Source of the DNA: Gymnopus androsaceus JB14
Lineage: Eukaryota; Basidiomycota; Agaricomycetes; Agaricales; Omphalotaceae
Direction of reading: 5' to 3'
Assembly: GCA_009733575.1 (NCBI GenBank)
Contig: ML769512.1
Coordinates: 1-64,000, forward strand
DNA length: 64,000 nt
Both the position numbers and the translations under genes were made by a program. Positions 22,450-33,429 of this stretch are shown here, in pieces (position 1 is the stretch's first letter; the number at the start of each line of letters is the position of its first letter). The notes under the pieces are model-generated. The model saw only the letters and a list, made by a program, of their open reading frames with translations, did not search any database and was not told where the DNA came from.

Positions 22450-23402
22450 TTTGTATTGAATGATTACGGGCTGATATAGCCAATTATGTCTCTCAACCTT
22501 GGAATGACCTCCTTACTGCTTGCCTTACTGGATTAAAGCTCCAACATAACTTGGATGTCAATAAAACCAATCACATCTGGCTCCTTCAGCACCTTTACTT
22601 AATACAATTAACGATGCTCTGACCTTCTGGGCTGAAGGTTGGAACAGCCACCGCATATCACAGCACTAGGGATCCGCACCATAACCGTATAATACGGTTT
22701 ACGGGTACGGTTATACGGGTAGCCGTAACCGTCCCGTATGGCAAGGCGGCGCGCCCGTATACGGTACGGCTTTATTACGGGTCGACAGCTAATGAGTTGG
22801 GGGGCATTTGGGTCACTTTGTGGGTCTTCAAACCGCTGAAATAAACCATTTATTTAACATCCCCCAACATTGACCCAGTAAACCTCCCAAAATGACATGC
22901 CGTATACGACTTTTACGGGTGCTGCGAGCCGTCCCGTAACCGTACCGTAAGGCCTTAAAAAAGGACCCGTATTGACCGTAATTTATACGGTGCGGATCCC
23001 TACACAGCACAATGGCCCCAATTGTAGTCCAGAAAATATGTGGGGCTTTGATATGATTGTCCATGGGCTTCAAGGCAATTCGTTGGATCATTTGCTATGT
23101 CTGACAAAGAATTGGAGGTTTTTGGTGTTGATTGGGAAGGACTGCAGGATGAGACACTTTTGCATTCACTTCATAGAAACTATGCTCACAAAGAAGGTTC
23201 TAACACATGGCTTGGACAACATGGGCCTCCTTCTAATCTAAATGAGGTACAAGTAGATCCACCTTCAGGTCTGATGACTGCAAATGAGATTCAAGGCATG
23301 GACATGGTACTTCCATTGATTCATTGCAGCTCAGAGGAAGGTGATGTTGTCCAGCTTTGGCATTCTGCACTAATTTATGCACAATCCTTATACTTACCCT
23401 GA
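22450..23402 (+). pseudogene. rva_4-type integrase-core gene remnant (C-terminal part)
   Basis: Translation shows the C-terminal layout of the basidiomycete integrase-core (rva_4) family. It has NHIWLLQHLY, ALTFWAEGWNSHRISQHNG, ENMWGFDMIVHGLQGN, DKELEVFGVDWEGLQDETLL and GQHGPPSNLNEVQVDPPSG. The gene is broken: frameshifts lie near 22600 and 23090, stops occur upstream, and a 336-bp MITE is inserted at 22667. Removing the MITE and one target copy restores the frame exactly at SHRISQH/NGPN. The upstream catalytic part is missing or not recognisable. Confidence 0.65.
22667..23002. mobile_element. hAT-type MITE (TAGGGATCC ends) with 8-bp TSD
   Basis: Ends TAGGGATCCGCACC and its inverted copy. 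Flanked by CACAGCAC at 22659-22666 and 23003-23010, a perfect 8-bp duplication. The interior is rich in TACGG/CCGTA repeats and has no coding capacity. Confidence 0.88.
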
Positions 23403-24975
23403 TGCCTTTTAACCCCTTTCTTTATAATTATGTTAAAATATGATACATGAAATGACAAGATATGTGAATATTTTAGTAATGGTCTGGTGGAAAGATGGGA
23501 GAGCACTGTATTCCGCAAATTTTTCAATGGTTTCCTAGTTTACGCATGCGGCTATAGCCAAAAGCCCAGGCCATAGTCAGATGGCAAGCAAGACTGAATA
23601 CTTATTTTAGTCAGCATCAATGAGTGCTAGCAAGTTGACATAGTTTAGGCAGTCATCAGCAAGTAAGAAGTAAGTATTCAAATGCACAAGTTCCTATAAT
23701 GGAGTTTACCATTAATCACTAAAATCCAGAGTCAAGGTCAAGCAAGTATAATTGGAACAAAAGGTGCCCCAAATGGATCAAGATAGATCAAGATAGATCA
23801 AGATAGATCAAGATAGATCAAGATAGATCAAGATGTTCACAAAAGGGATCAAGATGCTCACAAAAGGGATCAAGATGTGCGCAAAGCGGAGTAAAAGGTG
23901 CTTGAGATCTTTTGCCAAGAACAAAGTACCGCTACTCACACCTCCATTATATTATGCATAAGGTCAAGCTGGATGAAGCCAAACTACTGTATACCCAAGT
24001 TAAGCCCACATTGCTTTAGGCATAGTCCTGTTGCAACTGCATACCAGTCAAGACACAGACTAAGGAGTCAACCAGTCAAAGTCAGAGTCTGTGAATGAGT
24101 CCAACTGATAAGTCAAGTATATGATTTGTAGTCCAAGTCCAGATCGCGAGTCCAGTCCAAGTCCGAAAGAAGGTGAAAACTGCCGCTATAATGTATGATA
24201 TACATAATGCGACAGCTGGGTATAGCGGAGGACATACGATTCCGGACCTTGTCGCGCTGCACCTGGATGTAGGAGTCCTCGCGGCATCTGGATTGATTGA
24301 TTGATTCTGCTCATCATTTAAATTGGTTGATTCTGTCATCACTTAATTCAAACACGGAAGGCAGAGGAGAGTATTTTGTTCTTCGTCCAGAACTTCGACT
24401 GGGGTGTTGAAGACATTGCACGCTGGGAACAAGGGTGGGCATTTTAAGGCTTTCGTATGCACTGCTGTACACAGATCCGGATGTTCATAAGAGCCGTAAC
24501 ATTATATACATACTTAAAACCAAAAATGGAATGCATTGCGACACGAGTTTGCGACGTAACTTGTATACTGTACATTTCCCGTTTTGACAAGGAGAACATT
24601 CAGAAAGACTGAGAGAGTCAACTATTGAAGAAGTATCTTCTGAGAGCAAACGAGTGGCCGCGACGAGCGTACTAACGTTCGTCTAGAAAGACTCTTCAGG
24701 CCGAGCTCCGACATTTGGGAAGCTGTTGAAGAACTCGGGATGTATTACTACAAAAACAGATCAGGATGTTTTTGAGCGCCATGGCACTATTACCAGACCA
24801 GACTGAGAAGTAGCTGGAATTGACTACAATTTACGAGTCCGAATGCAATGAGGCTCGTCCTTATCCACTGCCCAACCCCGGCCTCCGTCGCAACCCTTAT
24901 AACAACCCTCACCGTTCCCGCCGTCCCTAAACTCGTTCCAGACCTACAAATCACCTCCCGCTCTCCCCTTCCCCC
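23403..24975. other. Gene-free stretch with a 10-bp tandem repeat
   Basis: No supportable gene. Positions 23774-23833 are about six exact copies of the 10-mer ATAGATCAAG, followed by three looser GGATCAAGATG copies to about 23878. Confidence 0.6.
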
Positions 24976-25615
24976 TCACAGCATCCGTCTTACATCCTCC
25001 ATTAGAAGCCTACCCGGCAACCCTGGTGTGTCTCTCCCCACAACTCGTAAAAGCATCGGAGTGAACACTGGTATGCCCGCCCCGAACGTAGCCGGGCCAT
25101 GCGTAGCGAAAAACAAGCCTAAAACGAAAAGACCAATAAATACAACGCTGCCGTCCCCGTCGTCGACAATATTCGGTGGGTGCCCTTGGAGAGTCGACGG
25201 TGGAGTTTTAGCGACGCTGAGTGGATTTAAATTGGGAGAGGATTTGGTATTTGGATAGCGGATCTGGGATTGGGATTTGAGTAGGGATATGGAGTCTTCG
25301 ATGTCTAGGACGATCGGAATTGGATTCGAATTCAGAAGAGTTGCGTTTACGCTTCTGCAAAGCAGTTCCTCGTCTTTGCCGCTGGAGAAGGAGCTGAAGA
25401 GCAAGCTGTCCTTGCACGACCTTTTCTATTTGGGGTTGCCGGATGATTTTGATTAGCTGCCTACCACAGATTAGTGTAAGAAGATATTGAAAATTTGTGG
25501 AGAATGAAAGAAGGTAATGCCCACTATTTAACACCCCGATTAGCTTCACTTCACCTATGAAATCGTATCCGTCAATAAAACCTGCTTGAGGATCACTTAG
25601 TACCCGTGTTTCCAC
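24976..25615 (-). pseudogene. Possible host gene remnant with one membrane segment
   Basis: A minus-strand open stretch includes NSNPIPIVLDIEDSISLLKS, then VVFIGLFVLGLFFATHGPAT as a likely membrane segment, and DTPGLPGRLLMEDVRRML before a TGA at 24976. The frame stays open beyond that TGA for about 130 nt, again suggesting a mutated codon. A second open frame overlaps upstream (to 25615). I do not recognise the protein. The Pro/Ser-rich ORF on the opposite strand is probably its antisense shadow. Confidence 0.3.
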
Positions 25616-25850
25616 CGGCCGCGCGTTCGTCCCCGAAAAAACAACCTGGGTCGTTCGGATTTGATTTCGGTTACGACTTGGGTCGTTTTGAGGTCTTTGA
25701 GAGTGCCTGATGCCTGGATTGTCTCTAGCTCTTTCTGTTGGAAGAGCATTGGAAACGGTGGAGTAGCAGCGGGGCTGACTCGTAGTAACGAATAAAATTT
25801 GTCTCGTAGTACCTACAATACTGAGTAATAAATTTCTCTTAGACGTATTA

Positions 25851-26057
25851 TTGCCTGTTGCATTAGGTTCTATAGGTCAACAATTTTGCGAACTTGTTTG
25901 TTTGGGCCAAGAAATGAATGGAAAACTATGGAAACGGGAGGCCCAGGCCGAGCCCACGTTGAAATGAATGTAACTGTGCATAGCCCCTCATTCAATTCGG
26001 CCCAAATAAACAAGCTCGAAAATCTTCGGACCTATAGAACCTAATGCAACGGGCAAT
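25851..26057. mobile_element. Palindromic MITE
   Basis: TTGCCTGTTGCATTAGGTTC at the left end pairs with GAACCTAATGCAACGGGCAA at the right, and the inverted match continues inward to TTTGGGCC/GGCCCAAA. It is a short foldback element with no coding potential. Downstream (26085-26260) an AAATGACGCTAT phrase recurs three times. Confidence 0.65.
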
Positions 26058-26547
26058 AGAAGTTGAACGCTAGCGCTTCATCTTGGCGCCCATTCACCAA
26101 GGTCAAAAAGGTCAAAAATTTCGGTTCGGCGCTGATGCGCCAGCTCAAATGACGCTATGGGCGGATAAGGACTAAAATTTTGCGCTTCAATTGACGCTAT
26201 ATCCGGACAAGGATTTCGCGTAAATCTGGCCCTAAATGACGCTATTTCGGGCGAGGTTCCATAGGAGATACCGAGGTCCTCCATGGATAAGGGCCCGGAA
26301 TGTGTACTTTCATTGATGACTCTTCCCTGCCTGGTCTAGCCTTAAGGGTGGGCCATGTAGAGAGAAAGTTGAGTCATGGTCGACGCGGTTCAAAATTGCG
26401 GAAAGCACGGTCTTCCCTGGTCTTCCAGTACTAGGGCCATAAACAGCTTATACATTTGGAAAACAAAAATGTTTGCCAATTGTAGGGATGGATGTGAGCT
26501 TACCCGCTACAGTGCTTGCCCAGCGCTTGAGGATAGAGATCTAGAGG

Positions 26548-26554
26548 TATAAAA
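26548..26554 (+). promoter_or_regulatory. TATA box of secreted-protein gene
   Basis: TATAAAA lies 75 bp upstream of the ATG at 26623, a normal spacing for a fungal core promoter. Confidence 0.6.
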
Positions 26555-26622
26555 TGCCCCTTGCAATCCTTAATCCTCAGACTACTGCAGTACGCTCAAG
26601 TCCTCTCGCATCCTAGTCCATC

Positions 26623-27133
26623 ATGAAATTCTCTGCTACTTTCGCATTTGTACTCTGTGCCATTAGCACTGTCTGTGCAACCACTGGCAACATTAGGACT
26701 TACTATAACGAAAACTGCTCTGGGACTAGTCCCTATGCATTCACTCTTGTACGTTGGTCTAACACAAAAATTTTGTCCCCTTATATTCTGACAAAAAACT
26801 CTCTTGCAGCAAGACAACCAGTCCTGTCACTTACTGTATGGCGCATCTTCCCTCGGAACCGATTTGGTCAGCCCTAACTACCTGGAGATGTCAGTATACC
26901 GTCTTAAACCAAAGGCCATCCAGAAACCATACTGACATGCTGTTTGAATACGTAGCTATTACACGACCGACTGCACTGGTACGACTACAATCATGGATTT
27001 CGACGGTAATGACGATTGTATTGAAGGAAACACTAGGTTAGTTTTCGCTATGCATCCTCAACCTGCAGAGCTATCTGACTTGGATCAATTTACTAGCAAC
27101 CAGTGGTATTCCGCAAAGCTTGTAGCCAACTAA
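26623..27133 (+). CDS. Small cysteine-rich secreted protein (4 exons)
   Basis: Exons 26623-26748, 26810-26889, 26956-27036 and 27097-27133 join in frame to 107 aa. The second donor is GTCAGT, and the others are GTACGT and GTTAGT. The N-terminus MKFSATFAFVLCAISTVCA is a clear signal peptide with cleavage likely after VCA. The mature part has four cysteines (ENCSG, QSCHLL, TDCTG, DDCIEG), enough for two disulphides, and is rich in Tyr, Asn and Thr. A TATA box sits 75 bp upstream. Such proteins are common in mushroom secretomes; function is unknown. It is one of the few apparently intact host-like genes in the window. Confidence 0.8.
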
Positions 27134-27543
27134 ATAATCACTACGACTGGGTCTAGCCATGCGATTTTAGTGGAGGGGCTAAAATCTCTATAGCTTTATT
27201 GATGGAGCATTGATGTATAAAACATTGTCCTTAATTAGCTGTAAAAACTTGAAGATAGATTGTTCTGGATGAAATGGTTTTGTATATTTGACTTCTTGTG
27301 AGGCCAATCAACAATACATTCATAGAGGAAAGAGGCATAACAACATGTACATTAAGGGTCATTGTGTGTCCTTGTTGTTGTATTCTATAGCTAGTAGTCT
27401 TAGGTCATGGTCATTGGTGAGCAGTTGATAGCCAGTACGCTTCCCTGAGTCTAAGCCTGAGCACACGCGACTGAACTTCAACCACCACCTTGACTGGAAC
27501 CTTTCTTTCTTTTGACCTCCGATCTAAAATCCAGTGTGCATTT

Positions 27544-27625
27544 CTGTTAAGCATATGTGCACTTTACCTCTCTGCCATATAGCCGGCTATATGGCAGAGA
27601 GGTAAAGTGCACATATCCTTAACAG
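27544..27625. repeat. Near-perfect 82-bp palindrome
   Basis: Two 41-nt arms meet at 27584/27585 (centre AGCC/GGCT). They are fully complementary except for one position. The arms read CTGTTAAGCATATGTGCACT.. inward. No loop separates the arms, so it could extrude as a cruciform. A CAND1 fragment begins about 15 bp downstream. Confidence 0.85.
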
Positions 27626-27639
27626 TTTCTATGTTTCCT

Positions 27640-27860
27640 GTGATGTCTCAACAAGGCAACCCCATTACTCGAAAAGACCATGAAGGGTGCAACGGTGACG
27701 AAGGAAATTGTGAAGCAGGATTTGGAGCGCGTGGTCTAGTTGCAGAAGAGTATGTTGAGGGCTGTCGCATTGCTGAGTAGGATCCCTACTCTGACTTGGG
27801 GGGTTAAGTGATTAGAATAATAACTCCATAGCATACTGTATAATTACAACCAAGTGAGCA
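27640..27860 (+). pseudogene. CAND1: Decayed CAND1 C-terminal fragment
   Basis: The nucleotide sequence parallels the intact fragment at about 50780-51065: CCATGAAGGGTGCAACGGTG, GAAGCAGGATTTGGAG, TTGAGGGCTGT and GAGTAGGATCCCTA occur in the same order and spacing. Several frameshifts and stops (for example after GGCTGTCGCATTGCTGAG) destroy the frame. It includes the 3' flank as well as the coding end, so it is a DNA-level duplicate rather than a spliced copy. Confidence 0.75.
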
Positions 27861-28265
27861 AGGGGTATGGCGCATTACGCCTTGAGTTCAGTTCTTGATG
27901 AGTTCCATTTCCTTTTTGGGATGTGCCGGCACAGCCAGCACCTCAAAAATTGCCTTATGTAGTAATATTTTACAAATTTTGGACCTTGTTACGCGTTATG
28001 ATCTCAAAATTGTTGAAATTCAAGGGGTCCCATTACACATTACGAGATCACTTGGTCGTAATTATACAGTATACAGACACAAACCCAGAAGCAAAAGATT
28101 TGATATTTGAGCCATGTGGAATGTATTTTAAGATGCAGTTTTCTTCATACAACATCCAGGAGGGTTTATGGACATGACTATGATAACTTGGATATATAGA
28201 ATCCTTCATAATATGATCATATATGAACACTGTGCCAAAAAAGTGATTTTTCTCAGTTTTGGAAA

Positions 28266-28646
28266 TACTGTACTCTTCCGACCAAGTGTTCACAGGGTGT
28301 GACCCGTGACCTGCCCTGTTCAGAATTCTAAGTGTTCATAAATTGCAGTGACCTGTGACTGAGTTGTGAACTGCTCACTGGGAATGGATTCTAGTGGGTT
28401 ATCTGTACTTATTTTACAATATGATCTTCCTGTTACCTTATTTGAAACTATTTCTGGCTTGTTAATATGTAGATTGAGGAAAATTTGAATTTTTTAAAGT
28501 ATTTTTTCAACCTTTTTGAGAAATATTTTTTTATTTTGGTTGTCACAGTGTTCACAACCCCAAGTGATCAGTGACACTCTGCTGTGAACTGTTCATTTTG
28601 GGCCAACGTGACGTGTGACTGAACACTTGGTCGGAAGAGTACAGTA
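28266..28646. mobile_element. MITE with TACTGTACTCTTCCGACC ends
   Basis: The left end TACTGTACTCTTCCGACCAA and its exact inverted copy at the right match over about 27 bp. The interior is rich in GTGACCTGTGAC phrases. Related elements occur at 40448-40972 and 52779-52998. Positions 28650-29425 beyond it contain no supportable gene. Confidence 0.7.
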
Positions 28647-29426
28647 CTGTGAATTCTACCATGAAACATGTGGTATTTTTGAGCATACAACACATTCAAC
28701 TTACTCTATAATAGTGGCCTAATTGACCCAAAATTTTGCTTCTGGGTTTTTGGCAGCAAAACAAAATCAATTTATGACGGCTTTTGAAGGTCGTCAAAAA
28801 CTCTGATAAGATCAGATCATAGTCCTCCCATATTATATGACCCATAGAAAAAAAAACAATCAAGCAGAACTGCCTTGAATAGATTATTTTCTTAGAATTT
28901 TTCACTTCTGGGTTTGCTTCTGTAGATCACAAAATAAATTCAATTTCCCATGTAAAAATATGATGCCATCTGTTGTGTTTTGCACTGCACAATGCTGTTA
29001 CTTTTTCATGCAAAAAAACACAATGGAACAAAAGGAAAGTTGTGTTTTGCATTTGATAAAGTAGCAGCATGTCACAGGTCAAACACAACTGATTTCTCAT
29101 CATTTTGGGCATGATAAATGAGATATATTTCTTGATCTATTTTAAATATAAATTTAGCATTACATTTTGCACTGCCTTTTTCATGTGACATTTATTGGGC
29201 CAGCTGCAGTGTAACAAGTTTAAGATTCTTCTACTCTCCTCTAACCTCTCTGCTCTCAAGCACTTGTGGTGAGCACTGAGTGGCAGTCACTGTGCATCTT
29301 AACTGATGTACTGTACAACAGAGGGTTGTAGTGTGATTGTGTTCAAGCAGGGTGGGTTGGTCAAGAGAATTATCCCTATACAGTACCTTTATTTTGTAGA
29401 ACTCAAAACCCAGCTCTGAATACTTA

Positions 29427-30141
29427 CATCAGCAAAACCTGGACGATGGCCATAGAGGCCATAGCAATCTATAGGAGGCCATAGCAATCTATAGGAAGCC
29501 ATAGCAGGTCACAGCAGCCATAGTGCTATGAAATGCTATGGCTTCCTATGAGCTCCTATGAGCTCCTATGAGATTACCGAGCACGCGAACTAGCTGTCAG
29601 TCTCCCCTGCCAATGCTATATAGCATCAATGCATCGGCGTTATACATAACTTCCCTTCCTTCCCTTCCTTCCCTCCCCCAACTTCCTTTTTTTTTCAAGT
29701 CGAAGCTCCCAGTTGCTTTAGTTTGGATGTCCTTGGTTAGTGTCACCCTCGGACTTTATTTGATATATCTAATTAAGCATTGGTAGTGTTACCATTTGGT
29801 ATTTACGGTACTATAGCTTTGTTTACACTATGTAGTTGTACTTTTTTACTCGCTATGCTTACTACAGTACCATGGCCATCGACAATATGATATGATTTTA
29901 TTATTATTTCTTTCGTCTCGCAACTAAGTGAGGGAATTGATTCCGAAAGCAGTCATACGTTCAATTTTCAATTGAAACCGCCCTGACAGATGTCATTTGC
30001 GAGAAATCCATAGCGACTTATAGCAATCCATAGCAGTCCATAGTTCTGGACAGATGGGGACCTTGCTATGGGTGCTATGAGTGCTATGGCTGCTGGACAG
30101 AGCTATACAGCTCTGTCCAGTACGCCCAGGTTTTGCTGATG
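29427..30141. mobile_element. TA-duplicating element, CATCAGCAAAACCTG family
   Basis: Ends CATCAGCAAAACCTGG and CCAGGTTTTGCTGATG, each flanked by TA. The arms carry many CCATAGCAATC-type phrases in inverted orientation. No coding potential. Confidence 0.75.
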
Positions 30142-30277
30142 TATATCCCATCCAAAGTTTTGCTTGAAATGTAATGCGGACCATTTAACCACACAAGATC
30201 TATGAGTTTATGCAAGAGTAACCTCGAGGTAAGTGAGGTTGTCATGATTTGGTCATGATCATTGTTCAAAATCGATT

Positions 30278-31822
30278 TCATACATCGTTAATCATGGCAT
30301 CTAAATCATATCTGTGCCGCGGATCAGTATCTAAAAGCAGCATTGAGAGTGGATAGCTAAAGCCTGAATGCAAAGATTGGGAGTCCGGATCACACCATAT
30401 TTTCTGATCAAGACCAGAGAATAGGGTCTGATTTGAAACCATCCATTGTTGGCAGTCAGCCTTATGGATGGTGAACACTATTCCATGTTCTTGAAGCAAG
30501 TGAAATCCCTCCTTGAGAATCAAATCAAGGTAAAATGCAGTGTTAATTGGGCTGTATCCAAAGGTAAATTTTCCGATCTCCACCTGCACCTCATTCAAGC
30601 TTTGAAAGGAGGATGAAACAAGAATTTCTGCAAGCTCTCTCCAAGGAAATGTGGCCACTGCCTCATGTGATCTGCTCACGTTTGCTGGGGAATAGAGTGT
30701 TATCCCAAGCTTGATCACATTCAAGAGTGTAGGAGCAGGAAAAGCATGCAGAAACTGTCTTGTCAGCTCATAATAAGCTGCCTCAATTTGCGGCCTATTC
30801 AGATGATCTAGTTTTATGGCTCGGATGCAGAAGGTATGCAAATGGTTGCATGGTGAAGCCCTTAACATTTTTGTCCAAGACTTTGTGTAGGACACTAAAG
30901 AGGTGTAAGTAATCATAATATAGAGATTTATGTATGGCCACTCACCGAGCCCATTGTCCTCTATGAATGACAGCATCATCCAATAATCAGGAAGGATATA
31001 TGTCAGCTCCTGCAAATTGGGACCAAATTGATGAAGGGCTGAAACAACAATGGGATAGACATCTGGTAATTTGAACACTTGAGGTGCAGCATGTATATCG
31101 CTCAATGGAATGGTCATGGAGTGGACAGAGAATTGTGATTTTGCAGAGGAAAAAAGGCGTCGCAAAAGGATAATGGTGTATGCATCAAGGCAAGTGAAAT
31201 GGATATTCTGGGTCGGGTAAACATCCCTTTCCACGGCTGGTGGGGTCCTGAGAAGTGTGAGATGTTCAAATCTCGCACTGGACAGTGACGGCGGAAGATG
31301 ACAGAGAAATTCCACGAAGTCCATCTCATCCGTCCAAACAAAGGACCCCAGTTCCAGATGTACGATGGTGGACTGGAACAAAATGCTCCGGAACTCGGGT
31401 AAGACAAGATTCCAGATCTCGTTTGTCCACCTGATGGATTTGAGTGCAGTCAAATGTCCAAGAACTTTGGGCCAATTGATACCACCGATACTATTCAGCA
31501 TGTCAGATGACACTACTTGCCGAATCTCTGGGTTGCCAAACTCAAACACGGTGAATGCAGCATTCAGCACGAGTTTTGACACTGCTGGCCCAACAGTGCT
31601 CCATGGTGATTCCAGAATAGAGAGAAACTGGGGAACAGTATGAAATGGCTGCTTCGAAGATAGGTAGATAGTTGAAAAGAGATGGTGACGGCTTCGTGTT
31701 AGCATTTTTTTGGAGACCTGGCTAGTGATGAAGAGGGTGGTTCGATCATCAGCAAGGCAGTCAACAAAACCTTCCAAAATTTCCGTTGGAAATGAGGATA
31801 GAGAGCATTCAATGATGGGCAT
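30278..31822 (-). CDS. F-box-like protein, 514 aa
   Basis: A single open exon of 514 aa with no internal stop, by far the longest ORF in the window. Residues about 10-50 read LSSFPTEILEGFVDCLADDR, then LFITSQVSKKMLTRSRHHLF, which fits the F-box pattern (LPxEIl..i...L....L......vsk.w). The rest has scattered hydrophobic segments (LTALKSIRWTNEIWN, HLELGSFVWTDEM, LQELTYILPDYW) like the degenerate LRR-type C-terminal halves of mushroom F-box proteins. F-box proteins link substrates to SCF ubiquitin ligases, and basidiomycetes carry large expanded families. It begins 137 bp from a TA-family element. Not being split by introns is common in this family. Confidence 0.7.
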   Translation of the reverse strand: MPIIECSLSSFPTEILEGFVDCLADDRTTLFITSQVSKKMLTRSRHHLFSTIYLSSKQPFHTVPQFLSILESPWSTVGPAVSKLVLNAAFTVFEFGNPEIRQVVSSDMLNSIGGINWPKVLGHLTALKSIRWTNEIWNLVLPEFRSILFQSTIVHLELGSFVWTDEMDFVEFLCHLPPSLSSARFEHLTLLRTPPAVERDVYPTQNIHFTCLDAYTIILLRRLFSSAKSQFSVHSMTIPLSDIHAAPQVFKLPDVYPIVVSALHQFGPNLQELTYILPDYWMMLSFIEDNGLGEWPYINLYIMITYTSLVSYTKSWTKMLRASPCNHLHTFCIRAIKLDHLNRPQIEAAYYELTRQFLHAFPAPTLLNVIKLGITLYSPANVSRSHEAVATFPWRELAEILVSSSFQSLNEVQVEIGKFTFGYSPINTAFYLDLILKEGFHLLQEHGIVFTIHKADCQQWMVSNQTLFSGLDQKIWCDPDSQSLHSGFSYPLSMLLLDTDPRHRYDLDAMINDV

Positions 31823-33203
31823 TCCGAATGCACGGCAGAGTTATCATCTTTGGGAATTGAACATATTATACCTTCCGGCAGCGCCAGGAATCTGATGCAT
31901 CTGATACATAAGACATATAAACGATGTATCAACGTTGATGCAGTGATATGGACACAACACTTGCATGTTTCAGCACTGCAGATTCGATATTACCGAATGC
32001 CAGTTCCTGCAGGTTTTTGCCCTTTGGAAAGAGGCGATCTCTGAATCTGGGACAAGGCCGCCGAGCACTCGTCGTGATTTTTTTTTCTCAGAAAATATCA
32101 CTGGAAACAAGTTATCGTAAGCTCGCCGAATTACTGTAAACTTACTTTAAACAAAACCCAAATTACTTCCTAATTTGGCATTTCAAATGGCCAACGTTTA
32201 TGTCAAGTAAGTTCATGGTAATCCCGGCGAACTTACACTAACTTGAATCTTGTTACCAGATGGTTGAAGCTGTTATTGCCACTACATATTTCGGATGTAC
32301 TGTTGATACTGGTTGAGATGGCCGAACGGTCCGGGATGCCCAACACCACTTTTCCTAGCGGGACGCCTCAGGCTAGTAGTAGTAATTCGTACATGTGTTT
32401 TTGGCAGCTTAGATAAATATTTATCTTTTCAAATTGGTTAATTGTAGCATTGCCTAGTAGTACTTCATCTTGGATATGGACATTGAAATATCCAAAGTAT
32501 TCGCTAGGATTGCCAAAAAATTAATGCCTCATACTTGGCCTCACAGTTTAAACTTTATTATGGCACTATAGTATACTCAGTAGTATACCTCTATATGGGA
32601 TTCCACTTTGTCCAATAATCCCAACAGATAATTATGCTTCAGACCGAGTGAAGCATAGTGGAAAAAAAAAAATCTTTCAGACTGCTCCAGTGCTTGAAAG
32701 ATTGAACTTCAGAACAACCAAAAATGGTGATCGGTCATCATTTCAGCTGATCGATTATCATTCAGTAGTAGTAATCAGTAATACTAAAGTGCAGACCGAA
32801 GCATAACTATTGGCGCTGTGTGATGCACACGCAGCGGCGGTGACCTCGGAGGAGAATTCGAGTAAAAAGCTAAATAGTAACGCACAAGAAAATATATGTA
32901 AGAACCCAATGCGCTTGAACATTATGAGCACGCCAGGTATTTTGGGATACTACGAGGGATCCTACGAGGTATGACTCAAAAAAAAATCTCAGGGAGTGAT
33001 AATATATTATGCCTCGAGCAGCTTTGGTCAAAAACAAGCCGAAAATGGAGATCGTGGAAGATGCAGAAAAGGCTCCGCCTCAATACCGGCAAAAAAGGGA
33101 GAAAGTGCTATTTATATTTATTTCCAAAGCAGTATCATCCTATGCAGAGCTTCATATCAAAAGATGATCAGATGAATCTAAGGGCTTCGGATGCACCCCT
33201 TGC
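31823..33203. other. Gene-poor stretch with a foldback MITE
   Basis: No supportable gene. At about 32625-32815, ATAATTATGCTTCAGACCG and its inverted counterpart CGAAGCATAACTATTGGCG bound a roughly 190-bp element, related to the larger foldback at 51.6-52.1 kb. Confidence 0.5.
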
Positions 33204-33429
33204 ATGAGCGCGGAGAATACCGAGCAACCCATCTTTCACCGCCCAGTATGTGGCACTAAAGTTTTGTGTATAAAGCCTACCATCACATTTCCCTGTCAGA
33301 CAGGCTGGCCCTCCACTTCTTCCACTTGTTGCACAGTTGAAATCTTATTTTGCACCACAATCTCTCTGTCCCCACTGGAAACGAGATCATACATCCCTCA
33401 ATTTCTCTTGATCATTTTTATTTTGGCAA

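Noticed and set aside
24848..25258. 136-aa plus-strand ORF
   Set aside because: It is Pro/Ser/Thr-rich and antisense to a more protein-like minus-strand frame with a membrane segment, so it is probably a shadow.
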